Assembly (NCBI GenBank): GCA_041917295.1
Contig: JAYRXX010000042.1
Location: 1 to 28,078, forward strand
Source: JADKHR01 sp041917295
GTDB lineage: Bacteria; Elusimicrobiota; Elusimicrobia; FEN-1173
Direction: 5' to 3'
DNA: 28,078 bases
Part shown: piece by piece, positions 17,448 through 26,526 of the stretch
How positions within the stretch are numbered: position 1 is the first letter of the stretch
Layout of the letters: every line of letters starts with the position of its first letter
Position numbers and translations under genes: made by a program
Notes under the pieces: model-generated
What the model was told of the DNA's origin: nothing
The model's database searches: none
The model's input: the letters and a program-made list of their open reading frames with translations, nothing else

Positions 17448-17690
17448 ATGAACAGTCCAAAACCACTTAAGTACATCACCGTCGCTTTTAAGTCCCTCGG
17501 GTTAATTTCGGTGCTCCTCGGATTGGTGTTTTTTGTGATCATTCTGGTGGGGGGCGGGTCTCCGGAGGCGCCAAGAGCCACATCGATACTTGCTTTGATC
17601 CTTGGCTTTTTCTATTTGTTGTTTTTCTGGACCATTGGGGAAGTGATCGGCCTTTTGGTCAAAATCGAGGCCAACACTCGTAAAGAGTAA
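17448..17690 (+). CDS. Small two-helix membrane protein, unknown function
   Basis: The 80-residue product has two hydrophobic helices, about residues 14-36 (I-S-V-L-L-G-L-V-F-F-V-I-I-L-V) and 46-70 (I-L-A-L-I-L-G-F-F-Y-L-L-F-F-W). A short Gly/Pro/Glu loop separates them, and both tails are charged (T-R-K-E at the end). Topology is probably an inner-membrane hairpin. A perfect AGGAGG and a TTGACA promoter precede it. The next gene starts 4 nt after its stop, so the two form a translationally coupled pair. I do not recognise a named family. Position opposite the giant gene makes a shared function possible but unproven. Confidence 0.75.
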   Translation: MNSPKPLKYITVAFKSLGLISVLLGLVFFVIILVGGGSPEAPRATSILALILGFFYLLFFWTIGEVIGLLVKIEANTRKE

Positions 17691-17694
17691 TTCC

Positions 17695-18036
17695 ATGGCC
17701 GTGGGCGCCCGTCAGAAACGGTGGATCTTTTTGGGGGCGGGCGCCCTTTTTTTGGTCGCAATGGCTTTGTGGGTCTTTCGGGCTTCTCAAAAAGAGCAAG
17801 CTAAAAAACGCGCTTCCTTCGGCGCCGACAATTTTCAATATTCCATAATGAACGGAGGGGTTGTTCAACAGCAGGCCGTCGACCCCAAATCCCCAGCCAA
17901 TAACCCTGCCAAAGATCCAAACGTCCAAGAAACCTTAAAAGTAATCAACGAAATCAATCGCGTTAACCAAATGAATGCGGAATTAAGGAAAAACGCCCCC
18001 CCCACAACGCCACCACCACCCAAAAAAGACCGTTGA
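17695..18036 (+). CDS. Small single-pass membrane protein with proline-rich tail, unknown function
   Basis: The 113-residue product has a basic N-terminus (R-Q-K-R), one membrane helix at about residues 10-28 (W-I-F-L-G-A-G-A-L-F-L-V-A-M-A-L-W) and a hydrophilic domain. That domain has a basic stretch (K-E-Q-A-K-K-R), a Gln/Asn-rich middle and a short helix (V-I-N-E-I-N-R-V-N-Q-M-N). The tail is Pro-rich (P-P-T-T-P-P-P-P-K-K). An N-terminal anchor with a periplasmic tail, resembling an assembly or spacer protein, is the likely topology. The start is 4 nt after the upstream stop. Its TGA is immediately followed by the stop codon of the convergent RND gene. No family is recognised. Confidence 0.72.
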   Translation: MAVGARQKRWIFLGAGALFLVAMALWVFRASQKEQAKKRASFGADNFQYSIMNGGVVQQQAVDPKSPANNPAKDPNVQETLKVINEINRVNQMNAELRKNAPPTTPPPPKKDR

Positions 18037-21000
18037 TTAACCGAAGTAAGCGAGGGTTTTGGATTTGAGGATTTCGGCGTGGTAGTAAAGAGCTGGGATC
18101 ATAAACAACGTAAGGAAAGTGGACATGGTTGCGCCCCCGATCACCGTCAACGCCAAGGGGGCCCATAACTGGGCGGATTCGCTACGCGACAACACCATCG
18201 GCACTAAGTCCACAATGGTGGTCAACGACGTGTTTAAAATCGGAGACAATCGAACCCAACTGGACTCCAACACCGCCCGTTTCAGTTCCATTCCGTCGGC
18301 CCGGGCCTGATTGATCTTTTCCACCAAAATAATGGCCGCGCTCACGGCCACGCCTCCCAACATGATCATGCCGATGTAGACGCTCATGGTGGCGGCCGTG
18401 TTCGTCACATACAAAAGCGGGATACTTCCGATCAGGGCCATGGGGATCGTCACCATGATCAACACCGCTTGGATATAAGATTCGAACAGGCTCGCCAATA
18501 CAATAAAGACCAACCCCGCCATGACGAAAAACGCGAAACGGAACTCCCGTTCGTTTTGAACCATGTCCACGTAATCGCCGCCAATTTGAAAATAGTAACC
18601 GTTGGGGGCTTCCAACCCCTTTAAGGCAACCAAACTTTTTTTAGCGGCGGTGCTGAGCGCCAACTTTTCACGGTTCGCGCTCACTTGGATGACCCGTTGT
18701 TTGTCTTTTCGCCAGACCTCGCTGGGGGTGAGCGCGAACTCAAAACGGGCAATTTGTTGAATCGAAGTATTTCCTCCGATCGGCGTCATCATTGTCAAAG
18801 AATGTATGTCTTCCAATGATTTTCTAAATTGCTCCTTATCCCGGGCGATGATTTCCATCTGGCTTGCGTCTGTAAAAAAGTAAGAGGGACGAAGTCCGCG
18901 GATTCGGGCATGGAGGTCTTCGGCCACGTCGCGTAAGGTGAGCCCAAAAAGAGCGGCCCGGTCTTTGTCCACCATCACCTGAACTTCCGGCTGGCCCGGC
19001 TTGTAACGAAGTTTGATGTCCGCCAACCCTGACACTTTCTCCAACCGTTGGGCAATCGCGCTGGCCAAATCCCGCAACTTATCGTAATCCAATCCAAACA
19101 CATCAATAAAAAATTCTTTGGACGCCTCCGGCTCCGAAAAATAGATAAACGTGTCGAATTGCTGGCCGATGTCGGCCACTTTAGGTCGAAGATCACTGAT
19201 CACGTCCTGAATCGAGCGGGACCGTTCCGAACGGGGCCGCAACGTCACATAGACTTTTGACGACCAGCCTTCCACCCGTGCCGCGGCCGTTTTTACGGTT
19301 TCGGCAACCTCGGGCGTCTCCGACAACAACCGTTCAACTTCGCGGACCACCGAGTCGGAAACATCCAACTTAGCCCCGGCGGGCAGTTCGACATAAATAA
19401 TAAACTCGCTTTGTTCGGTGGTCCCCATAAAATCCTTTTCCAGCACGAACAAATACATCCACACCGAAAACAACGCCGCCACCGCCATAACGAGGGAAAT
19501 CCATTTTTGATGGCGGAGCGATTGGGCGCACCAGTGGATGTAGGCTCGGCGAGGATGTTTACGGGCAAATCTAAGTTCGGTCAAAACCGCCGGCCATGCC
19601 CAGGCATGCCAGTAATATCGCACCCATGTCATAAAGCCTGGGGATGCGGGTTCGACCGGATTGGGGTGTTTGTCTCCCGGCTCCAGGCCATGGGAAGGAG
19701 CGGCGACAGTTTCTCCATTTGGAGTCCACAAATTGGCCGGCGGAGTCGACGGAAAAACGACACGTATTTTAGACCACATCCATCGGCTTCCCGAACTTAA
19801 CCAGCCTGGGATATGCGCCGCCACGCTGTCTCGCCAGGCAAAGAGATGGGATCTCACTTCCGGGGAAAAATAGCCACCGTGACTGGGCAAAGATATCCGC
19901 GACGCCAGCAAGGGAACCAACGTGACCGCAACAAACAAAGACGCCACCATGGCGAATGTGATCGTAAACGCCAATCCCGAATAGAGAATTTTCACCTGCT
20001 GGTTAATGAAAACGATCGGTAAAAACACCACCACCATGGTCAGCGTTCCGCCCATAAGGGAGGTAAACAGTTCTTCCGTGGCATGGGACGTCGTTTCGAC
20101 CAGATCCACCTGGGGGTTGTGGCGAAGGGCGTGGCGTTTGCGATCCAAAATGTTTTCCAAGACCACGGTGGCGCTGTCGACCACGATCCCGATGCCCAAA
20201 GCCAACGCCGACAAAGTCATGACGTTCAATGAAATCCCAAACAACAACATGAACGCCAACGTGATCAACACCGCAATGGGGGCCGATAAAAAGACAATCA
20301 GCGTATGGCGCCATTCCCGCAGAAAGAAGAATATGACCCCCAAGGTTAAAAACATGCCCACCGAGAGGTTTCCAATAACGCTGTCCATGGCCTCCTTAAT
20401 GAACACCGATTGATCCGTAATGATGTCCATTTTAATCTCTGCCCCCAGAACCTCTTTTTGGAGTCGCGCGGCAGCCGTGCGGACCCTTTCAGCCACGCGA
20501 ATCGTGTTGGAATCATTGGCTTTTTGGACATAGACAGAAACAGTCGGTTTTTTATTCAGCCGGGCGTAGGTTTGGGCTTCCAGATAAAAATCTTTCACAT
20601 CGGCGATATCGCCAAGCCGAATTGAAGACCCTTCCTTGCTTCGCAAGACCACCAGGTTTTTTAAATCGTCGATGGTTTTGTAAGTCCCGCCGATGCGAAC
20701 CGAAATAGAGGAGGATCCCTCTTCACGTTTGCCCGTCAACAAGTTGAGATTTTGTTTGCCGATGCTGTCAATCACCTGACGAATGTTCAGCTGATAGGCT
20801 TCCAGCCGATCTTGGTAAAACTCCACCAAAATTTTTCGTTCACGTCCGCCGCCCACTTCCACATTGGCGACGCCATTGAGGCGCATCATTTCGGGTTTGA
20901 TTTGGTTGTCCACCAGCTCACGCAGTCGTTCTGGGCTGTGCCGATCGCTGGTTAAGGAAAGAATCACAACCGGATAATCTCCCTCTGAATAATGGGCCAC

Positions 21001-21384
21001 CACCGGTTTTTCGATGTCTTTGGGAAGTTTGTTTTTTATTTTCGCCATTCGCTCTTGCACTTCCAGCGCGGCGAAACGAAGATCTGTGCCGGGTTCGTAG
21101 GTAAGGGTGACAACCGACCGATCTTTGCGGGACACCGACAACACCGACCGCAAATGCTGAACGGTGGACACGGCTTCTTCCACCACTTTGGTCACCAGAT
21201 TTTCAATTTGTTCCGGCGGCAAACCGCCTCGGACACCGATGTAAACCGACAAACTGCCCGCCGCCGCGTTGGGAAGCAAATCCACAGGCAACTGGATCCA
21301 TGAAAAAACGCCCACCACCCCGATGGCCAAGTAAAACATCACCGTGGCGACGGGACGGCGGACGCAAAAACGAGGCAAACTCAT
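18037..21384 (-). CDS. RND-superfamily inner-membrane transporter (second of tandem pair)
   Basis: The 1,115-residue protein has the AcrB/HAE-type layout: TM1 near residues 12-32, a first large periplasmic loop (33-335), TM2-6 (335-495), TM7 near 630-647, a second large loop (650-945) and TM8-12 to about 1100. The TM4 motif is V-V-D-S-A-T-V-V-L-E-N-I, keeping the first proton-relay Asp (D403) but with Ser404 instead of the second. In TM10, A-V-S-A-A-I-I-L-V-E lacks the Lys of AcrB and the usual Asn. The cytoplasmic segment between TM6 and TM7 is about 130 residues and Trp/Pro-rich (500-630), longer than usual. It follows the first RND gene by 12 nt and probably functions with it, perhaps as a MdtB/MdtC-like heteromer. 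Substrate is unknown. Confidence 0.9.
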   Translation of the reverse strand: MSLPRFCVRRPVATVMFYLAIGVVGVFSWIQLPVDLLPNAAAGSLSVYIGVRGGLPPEQIENLVTKVVEEAVSTVQHLRSVLSVSRKDRSVVTLTYEPGTDLRFAALEVQERMAKIKNKLPKDIEKPVVAHYSEGDYPVVILSLTSDRHSPERLRELVDNQIKPEMMRLNGVANVEVGGGRERKILVEFYQDRLEAYQLNIRQVIDSIGKQNLNLLTGKREEGSSSISVRIGGTYKTIDDLKNLVVLRSKEGSSIRLGDIADVKDFYLEAQTYARLNKKPTVSVYVQKANDSNTIRVAERVRTAAARLQKEVLGAEIKMDIITDQSVFIKEAMDSVIGNLSVGMFLTLGVIFFFLREWRHTLIVFLSAPIAVLITLAFMLLFGISLNVMTLSALALGIGIVVDSATVVLENILDRKRHALRHNPQVDLVETTSHATEELFTSLMGGTLTMVVVFLPIVFINQQVKILYSGLAFTITFAMVASLFVAVTLVPLLASRISLPSHGGYFSPEVRSHLFAWRDSVAAHIPGWLSSGSRWMWSKIRVVFPSTPPANLWTPNGETVAAPSHGLEPGDKHPNPVEPASPGFMTWVRYYWHAWAWPAVLTELRFARKHPRRAYIHWCAQSLRHQKWISLVMAVAALFSVWMYLFVLEKDFMGTTEQSEFIIYVELPAGAKLDVSDSVVREVERLLSETPEVAETVKTAAARVEGWSSKVYVTLRPRSERSRSIQDVISDLRPKVADIGQQFDTFIYFSEPEASKEFFIDVFGLDYDKLRDLASAIAQRLEKVSGLADIKLRYKPGQPEVQVMVDKDRAALFGLTLRDVAEDLHARIRGLRPSYFFTDASQMEIIARDKEQFRKSLEDIHSLTMMTPIGGNTSIQQIARFEFALTPSEVWRKDKQRVIQVSANREKLALSTAAKKSLVALKGLEAPNGYYFQIGGDYVDMVQNEREFRFAFFVMAGLVFIVLASLFESYIQAVLIMVTIPMALIGSIPLLYVTNTAATMSVYIGMIMLGGVAVSAAIILVEKINQARADGMELKRAVLESSWVRLSPILNTSLTTIVDLVPMVLSRSESAQLWAPLALTVIGGATMSTFLTLFMIPALYYHAEILKSKTLAYFG

Positions 21385-21396
21385 GGGGTTTGAAGT

Positions 21397-24300
21397 CTAC
21401 GTCGAGGACAACCCGGCGGGCTCATCCGCGGCAGAGTCCAGGGCGGACCGGCGTTCCCGCCACATTTCCGAATGGTAATAAATGAGGGGCAAAACGAACA
21501 AGCTCAACAACACCGAGACACCCAACCCGCCAAACGTCACCACCGCCATGGGCGACGACAGTTCCCCCCCCTCGCTCAAGCCCAAGGCCAAAGGGAGAAC
21601 CGCCAACACCGTTGTCAAAGCCGACATGACCACGGGCCGTAACCGAGTGACACAGCCGTCCACCACAGAAGGGCGAAGAGATCCCCCCTCGCGACGAAGC
21701 TGGTTAATGAAGTCAATTAAGATGATCCCGTAGTTCACCACGCTTCCCACAAGCAAGATGGTGCCCAAAAACACCGGCGCGCTTAACGGCGTGTGGGTGG
21801 CGAATAAAGACAACGCCACCCCCACAATTGAGAAGGGAACCGTGACCATGATCAAAAACGGATGCCACAACGACTCAAATTCCGCCGCCATAATCATGTA
21901 GACCAACGCAATCGCCAGAACCATGGCGATCAATAGCCCGCCGAACGACTCTTTCATTTGGCGGCTTTCCCCCGTCAGTTCCACTTGATATTCCGAAAAC
22001 TGGTGATAGGGTTCCAACAGGGCCGTCACCTCGTCCATCACCTCCCGCGTCGACCGTTTGGAAATGTTGGCCGACAACACGATCGACCGTTGTTGATCCA
22101 AATGTTTTATTTCGCTGGGGCCCTTGGCGGTGTTGAGCGAGGCCAGCTCGGACAGAGGAATGGCCAGCCCGTCGCGGTTTTGGACTGTCAACCGCCGAAT
22201 ATCGTCCAAGCTTACCCGGTCCAACTCGCGCAACTGAACCCGCACGTCCACTTCTTGGCCAGATTCTTTGTAGGTGGTCGCCACAAAGCCCTTAATGCCG
22301 ATCAACGCCGCCCGGGCAATTTCCGACACCGACAACTGATACGACGCCGCGCTCAGTTTGTCCACGTCCACCCGGGTTTCCGTTGACGGCAAGGCCAAAC
22401 TGGTTTTGGCCCCGTAAACCCCTTTCACCCCAGACAAATCCCGCAAGATATCTTCGGACATCTTTTTAAGCGTTGTCATGTCCGGCCCCTTGATTTCGAC
22501 AACCACAGGTGCCGATGTTTCAAACGCCGCCGACAACACGCTGTCTTGTAAGATGTATTGGACTTCTCCGCCGTTTAAATCTTCTTTATCCAAGGCGCCC
22601 CGAAGCTGAGTGATAAATTCGTCCGTGGTCAACACCTCTCGGTCCAGGTTGATGATCGCCTGGGCTTGGTGATTGCCCAACGCATCCACAGCATCCACGT
22701 TGTTGGAGCCCACATTCACCGTGGCCTCTTTAAAACCCGGCATGGCTTGAAACACCCGCTCAATTTTTAACGCCACTTCGTTGGTTTTCTGAAGACGGGT
22801 CCCCACAGGCATTTGAAGCTTGAGAATAAATTGGCCCTGGTCAATTTTGGGCATGAACACTTTGTCTTGAATCGCAAGCAATCCTAAACTCAAAACCCCG
22901 CAAACGACAATGACTTGCGTGGTGGTTTTGGGATGGTCCAAAACCCAGTTCAAACCGGCCCGATACCAATCCATCCCTTTTTGCATCAGACTGTCCGACA
23001 TTCCGGACGAAAACCCGCGCCAACCCCGAACCAGCCACCCGGGAATCTTAGACGGAACCGGCGCAACCGACGGATCCGATGGCTTCGTGAATTTTGAAAC
23101 CCATCGAAAACTCATGGGGTGCGCCGTCATGAGAGGGACCAACGTAATGGAAATAAAAACCGACGCAAACGACGCGCACGTGACGATAAAAAACATATCC
23201 CGAAACACCAGCTGGGCCACGCCTTTGGCGAACAACAAAGGCAACAGCACCGCCACGTTCGTCAAAGACGACGTGATCATGGACGGGGCCACTTCATCGG
23301 TTCCTTCCACCGCGGCTTGAAGATCGGTTTTCCCTGGGGTTAATTTATGCCGGGCGATGTTTTCAGCCACCACGATGGAGTTGTCAACCATGTTGCCGAT
23401 TCCCAACCCCAACCCGGCCAAAGAAAGCATGTTAATCGAAATCTTATTAAGAAACATCCCTGTGAACGTCAACATTGTTGAAGCCGGAATAGCCAGCGCC
23501 ACGATGGCGGCCATGGACCAACTTTTGAGGAAGTAATAAAGAACGAAAAACGCCAACAAGCCGCCCATCAGACCGTCGAAGGCGACTCCGTTGATGGCCT
23601 TGCGGATGAAGACCGACTCGTCGTAAACAAGCTCCAGCTTCACTCCTTTTGGTTCCAGAACCGTCGCCAGCTCTTCCATGGCAAACCGAACCCGCACGGC
23701 GGTGGACAAGGTGTTGGCGTCGGCTTGTTTTTGAACCGAAATCGAAATGGTTTCGCGCCCGTTGTAACGTGAATAGCTGGTCTTTTCTTTTACGGTATCC
23801 AAAACGGAAGCCATGCCGTCCAACCGCACCAAGCGAGGATTTTTGGACCGGTGTTCGCGATCCCGGTCCCGATCCGGATCCCGGGCCTTGCGCTCGTAAT
23901 CCTCTTCACGAGCCACTCGAATGGGCATGCGGCCAATATCGCCGATGTTCTTAAATTCCCCTTTGGTGCTGATGATGTATTCGTAAAATTTTCCAGGCAC
24001 GGTGCCGGCGGGATAATTCAAATTGGAATCCTTCAGCGCGTCTACGATCATGGTCAAGGACGCTTCCTGGGCTTCCATCCGCTGGCGGTCCACCTCCACC
24101 AAGATTTCCCGCTCTTCCCCACCTGAAATCGACGCGGACGCCACACCGGTCACTTTTTCTAAGCGTTGTTTCACCACCTGTTTGGCTAGTTCGGTGAGTT
24201 GCCGCATGGGCTGGTTGCCGCTCACCGAATAGATCAGCATGGGTTGGGCAAACGGGTTGACCCGGTTGATGATGGGGTCTTCGGCCTCTGACGGTAACCG

Positions 24301-24651
24301 GTCTTTAATTTGGTCGAGTTTTTCCCGTGCCGACAGGTGGGCAAACCCCATGTCGGTCCCCCAGTTAAACTCCAAGGTCACCAAGGAAATGCCCTCTTTG
24401 GAAATGGACCGAACACGTTTCAGGTTGGGAACGGTCCCCACCGATTCTTCAATGGTTTTGGTGATTAGGTTTTCAATTTCTTCGGGGGCGGCGTTGCCAT
24501 AACGGGTCACCACCAACAACTGGGGAAACGAGATGGAAGGAAACAGTTCCCGCGGGGTAAAAAACCACGAAATGATGCCCATCAACCCCACGGCGGTATA
24601 AAACATGGTGCCCGTGACGGGCCGGCGGCCGACGAATTGAGCGAGACTCAT
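21397..24651 (-). CDS. RND-superfamily inner-membrane transporter (first of tandem pair)
   Basis: The 1,084-residue protein has full AcrB/HAE-type topology, with TM1 at 12-30, porter loops at about 33-355 and 600-900, and two blocks of TM helices. TM4 carries M-V-D-N-S-I-V-V-A-E-N-I (D423, N424) and TM10 carries V-V-N-Y-G-I-I-L-I-D. Both variants are common in non-Proteobacterial RND pumps that lack the second Asp and the Lys of AcrB. An unusual Arg/Asp-rich insertion (R-D-P-D-R-D-R-D-R-E-H-R, near residues 257-268) interrupts the first porter loop. The start is 9 nt after the TolC-like gene, so they form one operon. It likely drives proton-coupled export with the outer-membrane factor; the substrate cannot be told from sequence. 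Confidence 0.92.
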   Translation of the reverse strand: MSLAQFVGRRPVTGTMFYTAVGLMGIISWFFTPRELFPSISFPQLLVVTRYGNAAPEEIENLITKTIEESVGTVPNLKRVRSISKEGISLVTLEFNWGTDMGFAHLSAREKLDQIKDRLPSEAEDPIINRVNPFAQPMLIYSVSGNQPMRQLTELAKQVVKQRLEKVTGVASASISGGEEREILVEVDRQRMEAQEASLTMIVDALKDSNLNYPAGTVPGKFYEYIISTKGEFKNIGDIGRMPIRVAREEDYERKARDPDRDRDREHRSKNPRLVRLDGMASVLDTVKEKTSYSRYNGRETISISVQKQADANTLSTAVRVRFAMEELATVLEPKGVKLELVYDESVFIRKAINGVAFDGLMGGLLAFFVLYYFLKSWSMAAIVALAIPASTMLTFTGMFLNKISINMLSLAGLGLGIGNMVDNSIVVAENIARHKLTPGKTDLQAAVEGTDEVAPSMITSSLTNVAVLLPLLFAKGVAQLVFRDMFFIVTCASFASVFISITLVPLMTAHPMSFRWVSKFTKPSDPSVAPVPSKIPGWLVRGWRGFSSGMSDSLMQKGMDWYRAGLNWVLDHPKTTTQVIVVCGVLSLGLLAIQDKVFMPKIDQGQFILKLQMPVGTRLQKTNEVALKIERVFQAMPGFKEATVNVGSNNVDAVDALGNHQAQAIINLDREVLTTDEFITQLRGALDKEDLNGGEVQYILQDSVLSAAFETSAPVVVEIKGPDMTTLKKMSEDILRDLSGVKGVYGAKTSLALPSTETRVDVDKLSAASYQLSVSEIARAALIGIKGFVATTYKESGQEVDVRVQLRELDRVSLDDIRRLTVQNRDGLAIPLSELASLNTAKGPSEIKHLDQQRSIVLSANISKRSTREVMDEVTALLEPYHQFSEYQVELTGESRQMKESFGGLLIAMVLAIALVYMIMAAEFESLWHPFLIMVTVPFSIVGVALSLFATHTPLSAPVFLGTILLVGSVVNYGIILIDFINQLRREGGSLRPSVVDGCVTRLRPVVMSALTTVLAVLPLALGLSEGGELSSPMAVVTFGGLGVSVLLSLFVLPLIYYHSEMWRERRSALDSAADEPAGLSST

Positions 24652-24660
24652 GGCCGCAGG

Positions 24661-26526
24661 TTACCGAAATTCCGGAATGCTCGCCAACGCCACGCCAACC
24701 GCCCGTTCCAACCCGGCCAAGGACGTTTGATAAAAAGCCAGGGCTTCCTCGTAATTCACAACCGCTTCACCGTAAGCGTTCTCCGCGGCCAAGGTTTCTT
24801 TGGGTTCAACCATGTTCATCCGTTCCTTTTGTTGGGTGATGTCCAATTCTTTTTCCCGGTAATCCAGCTCCGAACGCGCTCCGCGAATTTGAATTTTTGA
24901 TTTTTGAATATTGTAGTAGGCCTCCCGAACATCCACCTGCACATCCCGCCGCGCCTGCTCAAATTCGTGCCGGGCCCGTTCGCGGGCGGCGCGGGCCTGG
25001 CGGGCGTCGCCGGCGCTTTTTAACGAATCCAGCAGTTTGATGTTCGCGGTGCGGCCTTTGACATCGGTCGCGGTGGTTTCGCCGTAATCGGGGACGGTGT
25101 GTTCTTTCGTGGCCGCGCCGCTGACGGTGCTTCCTCCGAAATACAAGCTGGCCTGCAATCCGGCGTTCCAACTGTGGCGCATTTCAAAGGGTTCATCCTC
25201 AAAATTACCCCCCGCTTGGCCTGTGAAATAAGAGCCGTCCACTTTAACCAAATTTTGGGCCCAGGCCGATTTGTAACTGTAGCGCTGGGCTACAGCCGTT
25301 TGTTCCGCCACCCGCATTTCCGGCCGGTGGTCATACGCCAAAGAAACCAGCGACTCCGGAGGCACCGCCAAGTCCACCAAATGCTGAACATCCACCGCGT
25401 CCACGGGATCGATAAGGATCTCGGGCAAGTCTTCGGATATGTTTAGCAGTCCAGCCATCTTTAACCGGGCAATCTCCAAATCTTTTTCGTCCGACAACAA
25501 ACGGTAATACCCTTGGTTGTAGGCCGATTCCGCCCCCAAGAAATCCGCCGCGGTGATCAGGCCCAACTGTTTTTTCTTGCGGGCCATATCGATCACTTTT
25601 TCCGATCGCTGATTGATTTCTTTTCGGCTTTTGACGGACCGTTGGGACCGAATAAGGTTGTAATAAGCCCGGGTAATTTCAAAAATAATTTCCCCCCGGA
25701 CTTTTCGAACATTTTCTTCCGCCACTTTTTTTTGCGCCCCCGCCGATCGGAAATTGTAGTAGTTGCGCCCGCTGTGAAAAATGGGGATTCCAAACTCCAA
25801 ACCGTTTTCCTTGCGACGGAACTTGGTATCGTCGCTGGAGATCCGAACATCTTCCAGCATCAACCCTTCCGACTCGCTGTATTTCCACGTGACCGCCGGC
25901 ATCAAGTTTCGCATGGCTTCCAGATACCGCACATGGGCCACGCGGCTTTCTTCTTCGGCCACGCGCAGGGGAAGATGGTTATCCAGCCCGACTTTTATGA
26001 AATCTTTTAAGATCGGGCTTTTGGGAAGAACGCTTGTGGGGGTTTTTATTTCTTCTTCTTTTGCCGGCACCGATGATTGGTGACCGGCTGAAACCGTTTC
26101 CGGCGCCGGACGAAGCTCCACCGCCACCACCCATTCTTTTTGGATCACGTTAACAGCCAGGGGTTGTTTAAAAACGAACCGGACGAATTCCAAGGGTTTG
26201 GCATCGTCCGTTGAGGAGGGAGCAGCGCCGTCGCGATAACCGTATCGAATTTCCGCCACGCTTTCGCTAAACGTTCGCTCCAACGGGGGGCGTCGACACA
26301 GAACCGGTTCCAGCATGTAGAGGGTCAAACCCATCCCCTTTTCGGGGACTTCACGAAACCGCAGGGGGCGCGCGGATTGAATAATGATTTTCCCAAACAA
26401 CCCGACCCCCTGAACCGCCACGCTCTCAATTTCGTTATCCGGAGACTTCGCCCCATTTCCAACCCCGCGGCCCCCCGCCAACAGGACCGTCATTAATCCA
26501 AGGACGGCAAAGGATCGTTTTGTCAT
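24661..26526 (-). CDS. TolC-family outer-membrane efflux protein with N-terminal AMIN-like domain
   Basis: The 621-residue protein starts with a signal peptide (A-V-L-G-L-M-T-V-L-L-A-G-G). An AMIN-like beta domain follows at about residues 30-140, including G-K-I-I-I-Q-S-A-R-P-L-R-F and a strand ending V-V-A-V-E-L. Next come a Glu/Lys/Pro/Ser linker (140-165) and two OEP halves (166-395 and 396-621). The halves show typical coiled-coil hairpin helices such as E-I-T-R-A-Y-Y-N-L-I-R-S and D-V-R-E-A-Y-Y-N-I-Q-K-S, and the R-P-E-M-R-V-A-E repeat start. AMIN domains bind cell-wall or envelope sites in AmiC and PilQ, so the fusion may position the channel in the envelope. The start overlaps the preceding stop (ATGA) and follows AGAGGGG. 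It is expected to provide the outer-membrane duct for the two RND pumps. Confidence 0.88.
   Translation of the reverse strand: MTKRSFAVLGLMTVLLAGGRGVGNGAKSPDNEIESVAVQGVGLFGKIIIQSARPLRFREVPEKGMGLTLYMLEPVLCRRPPLERTFSESVAEIRYGYRDGAAPSSTDDAKPLEFVRFVFKQPLAVNVIQKEWVVAVELRPAPETVSAGHQSSVPAKEEEIKTPTSVLPKSPILKDFIKVGLDNHLPLRVAEEESRVAHVRYLEAMRNLMPAVTWKYSESEGLMLEDVRISSDDTKFRRKENGLEFGIPIFHSGRNYYNFRSAGAQKKVAEENVRKVRGEIIFEITRAYYNLIRSQRSVKSRKEINQRSEKVIDMARKKKQLGLITAADFLGAESAYNQGYYRLLSDEKDLEIARLKMAGLLNISEDLPEILIDPVDAVDVQHLVDLAVPPESLVSLAYDHRPEMRVAEQTAVAQRYSYKSAWAQNLVKVDGSYFTGQAGGNFEDEPFEMRHSWNAGLQASLYFGGSTVSGAATKEHTVPDYGETTATDVKGRTANIKLLDSLKSAGDARQARAARERARHEFEQARRDVQVDVREAYYNIQKSKIQIRGARSELDYREKELDITQQKERMNMVEPKETLAAENAYGEAVVNYEEALAFYQTSLAGLERAVGVALASIPEFR

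Noticed and set aside
18037..24651. Loss of the second TM4 Asp as evidence that the RND pumps are dead
   Set aside because: V-D-N and similar variants are common in functional RND families outside Proteobacteria. Only the combined changes in RND2 deserve attention.
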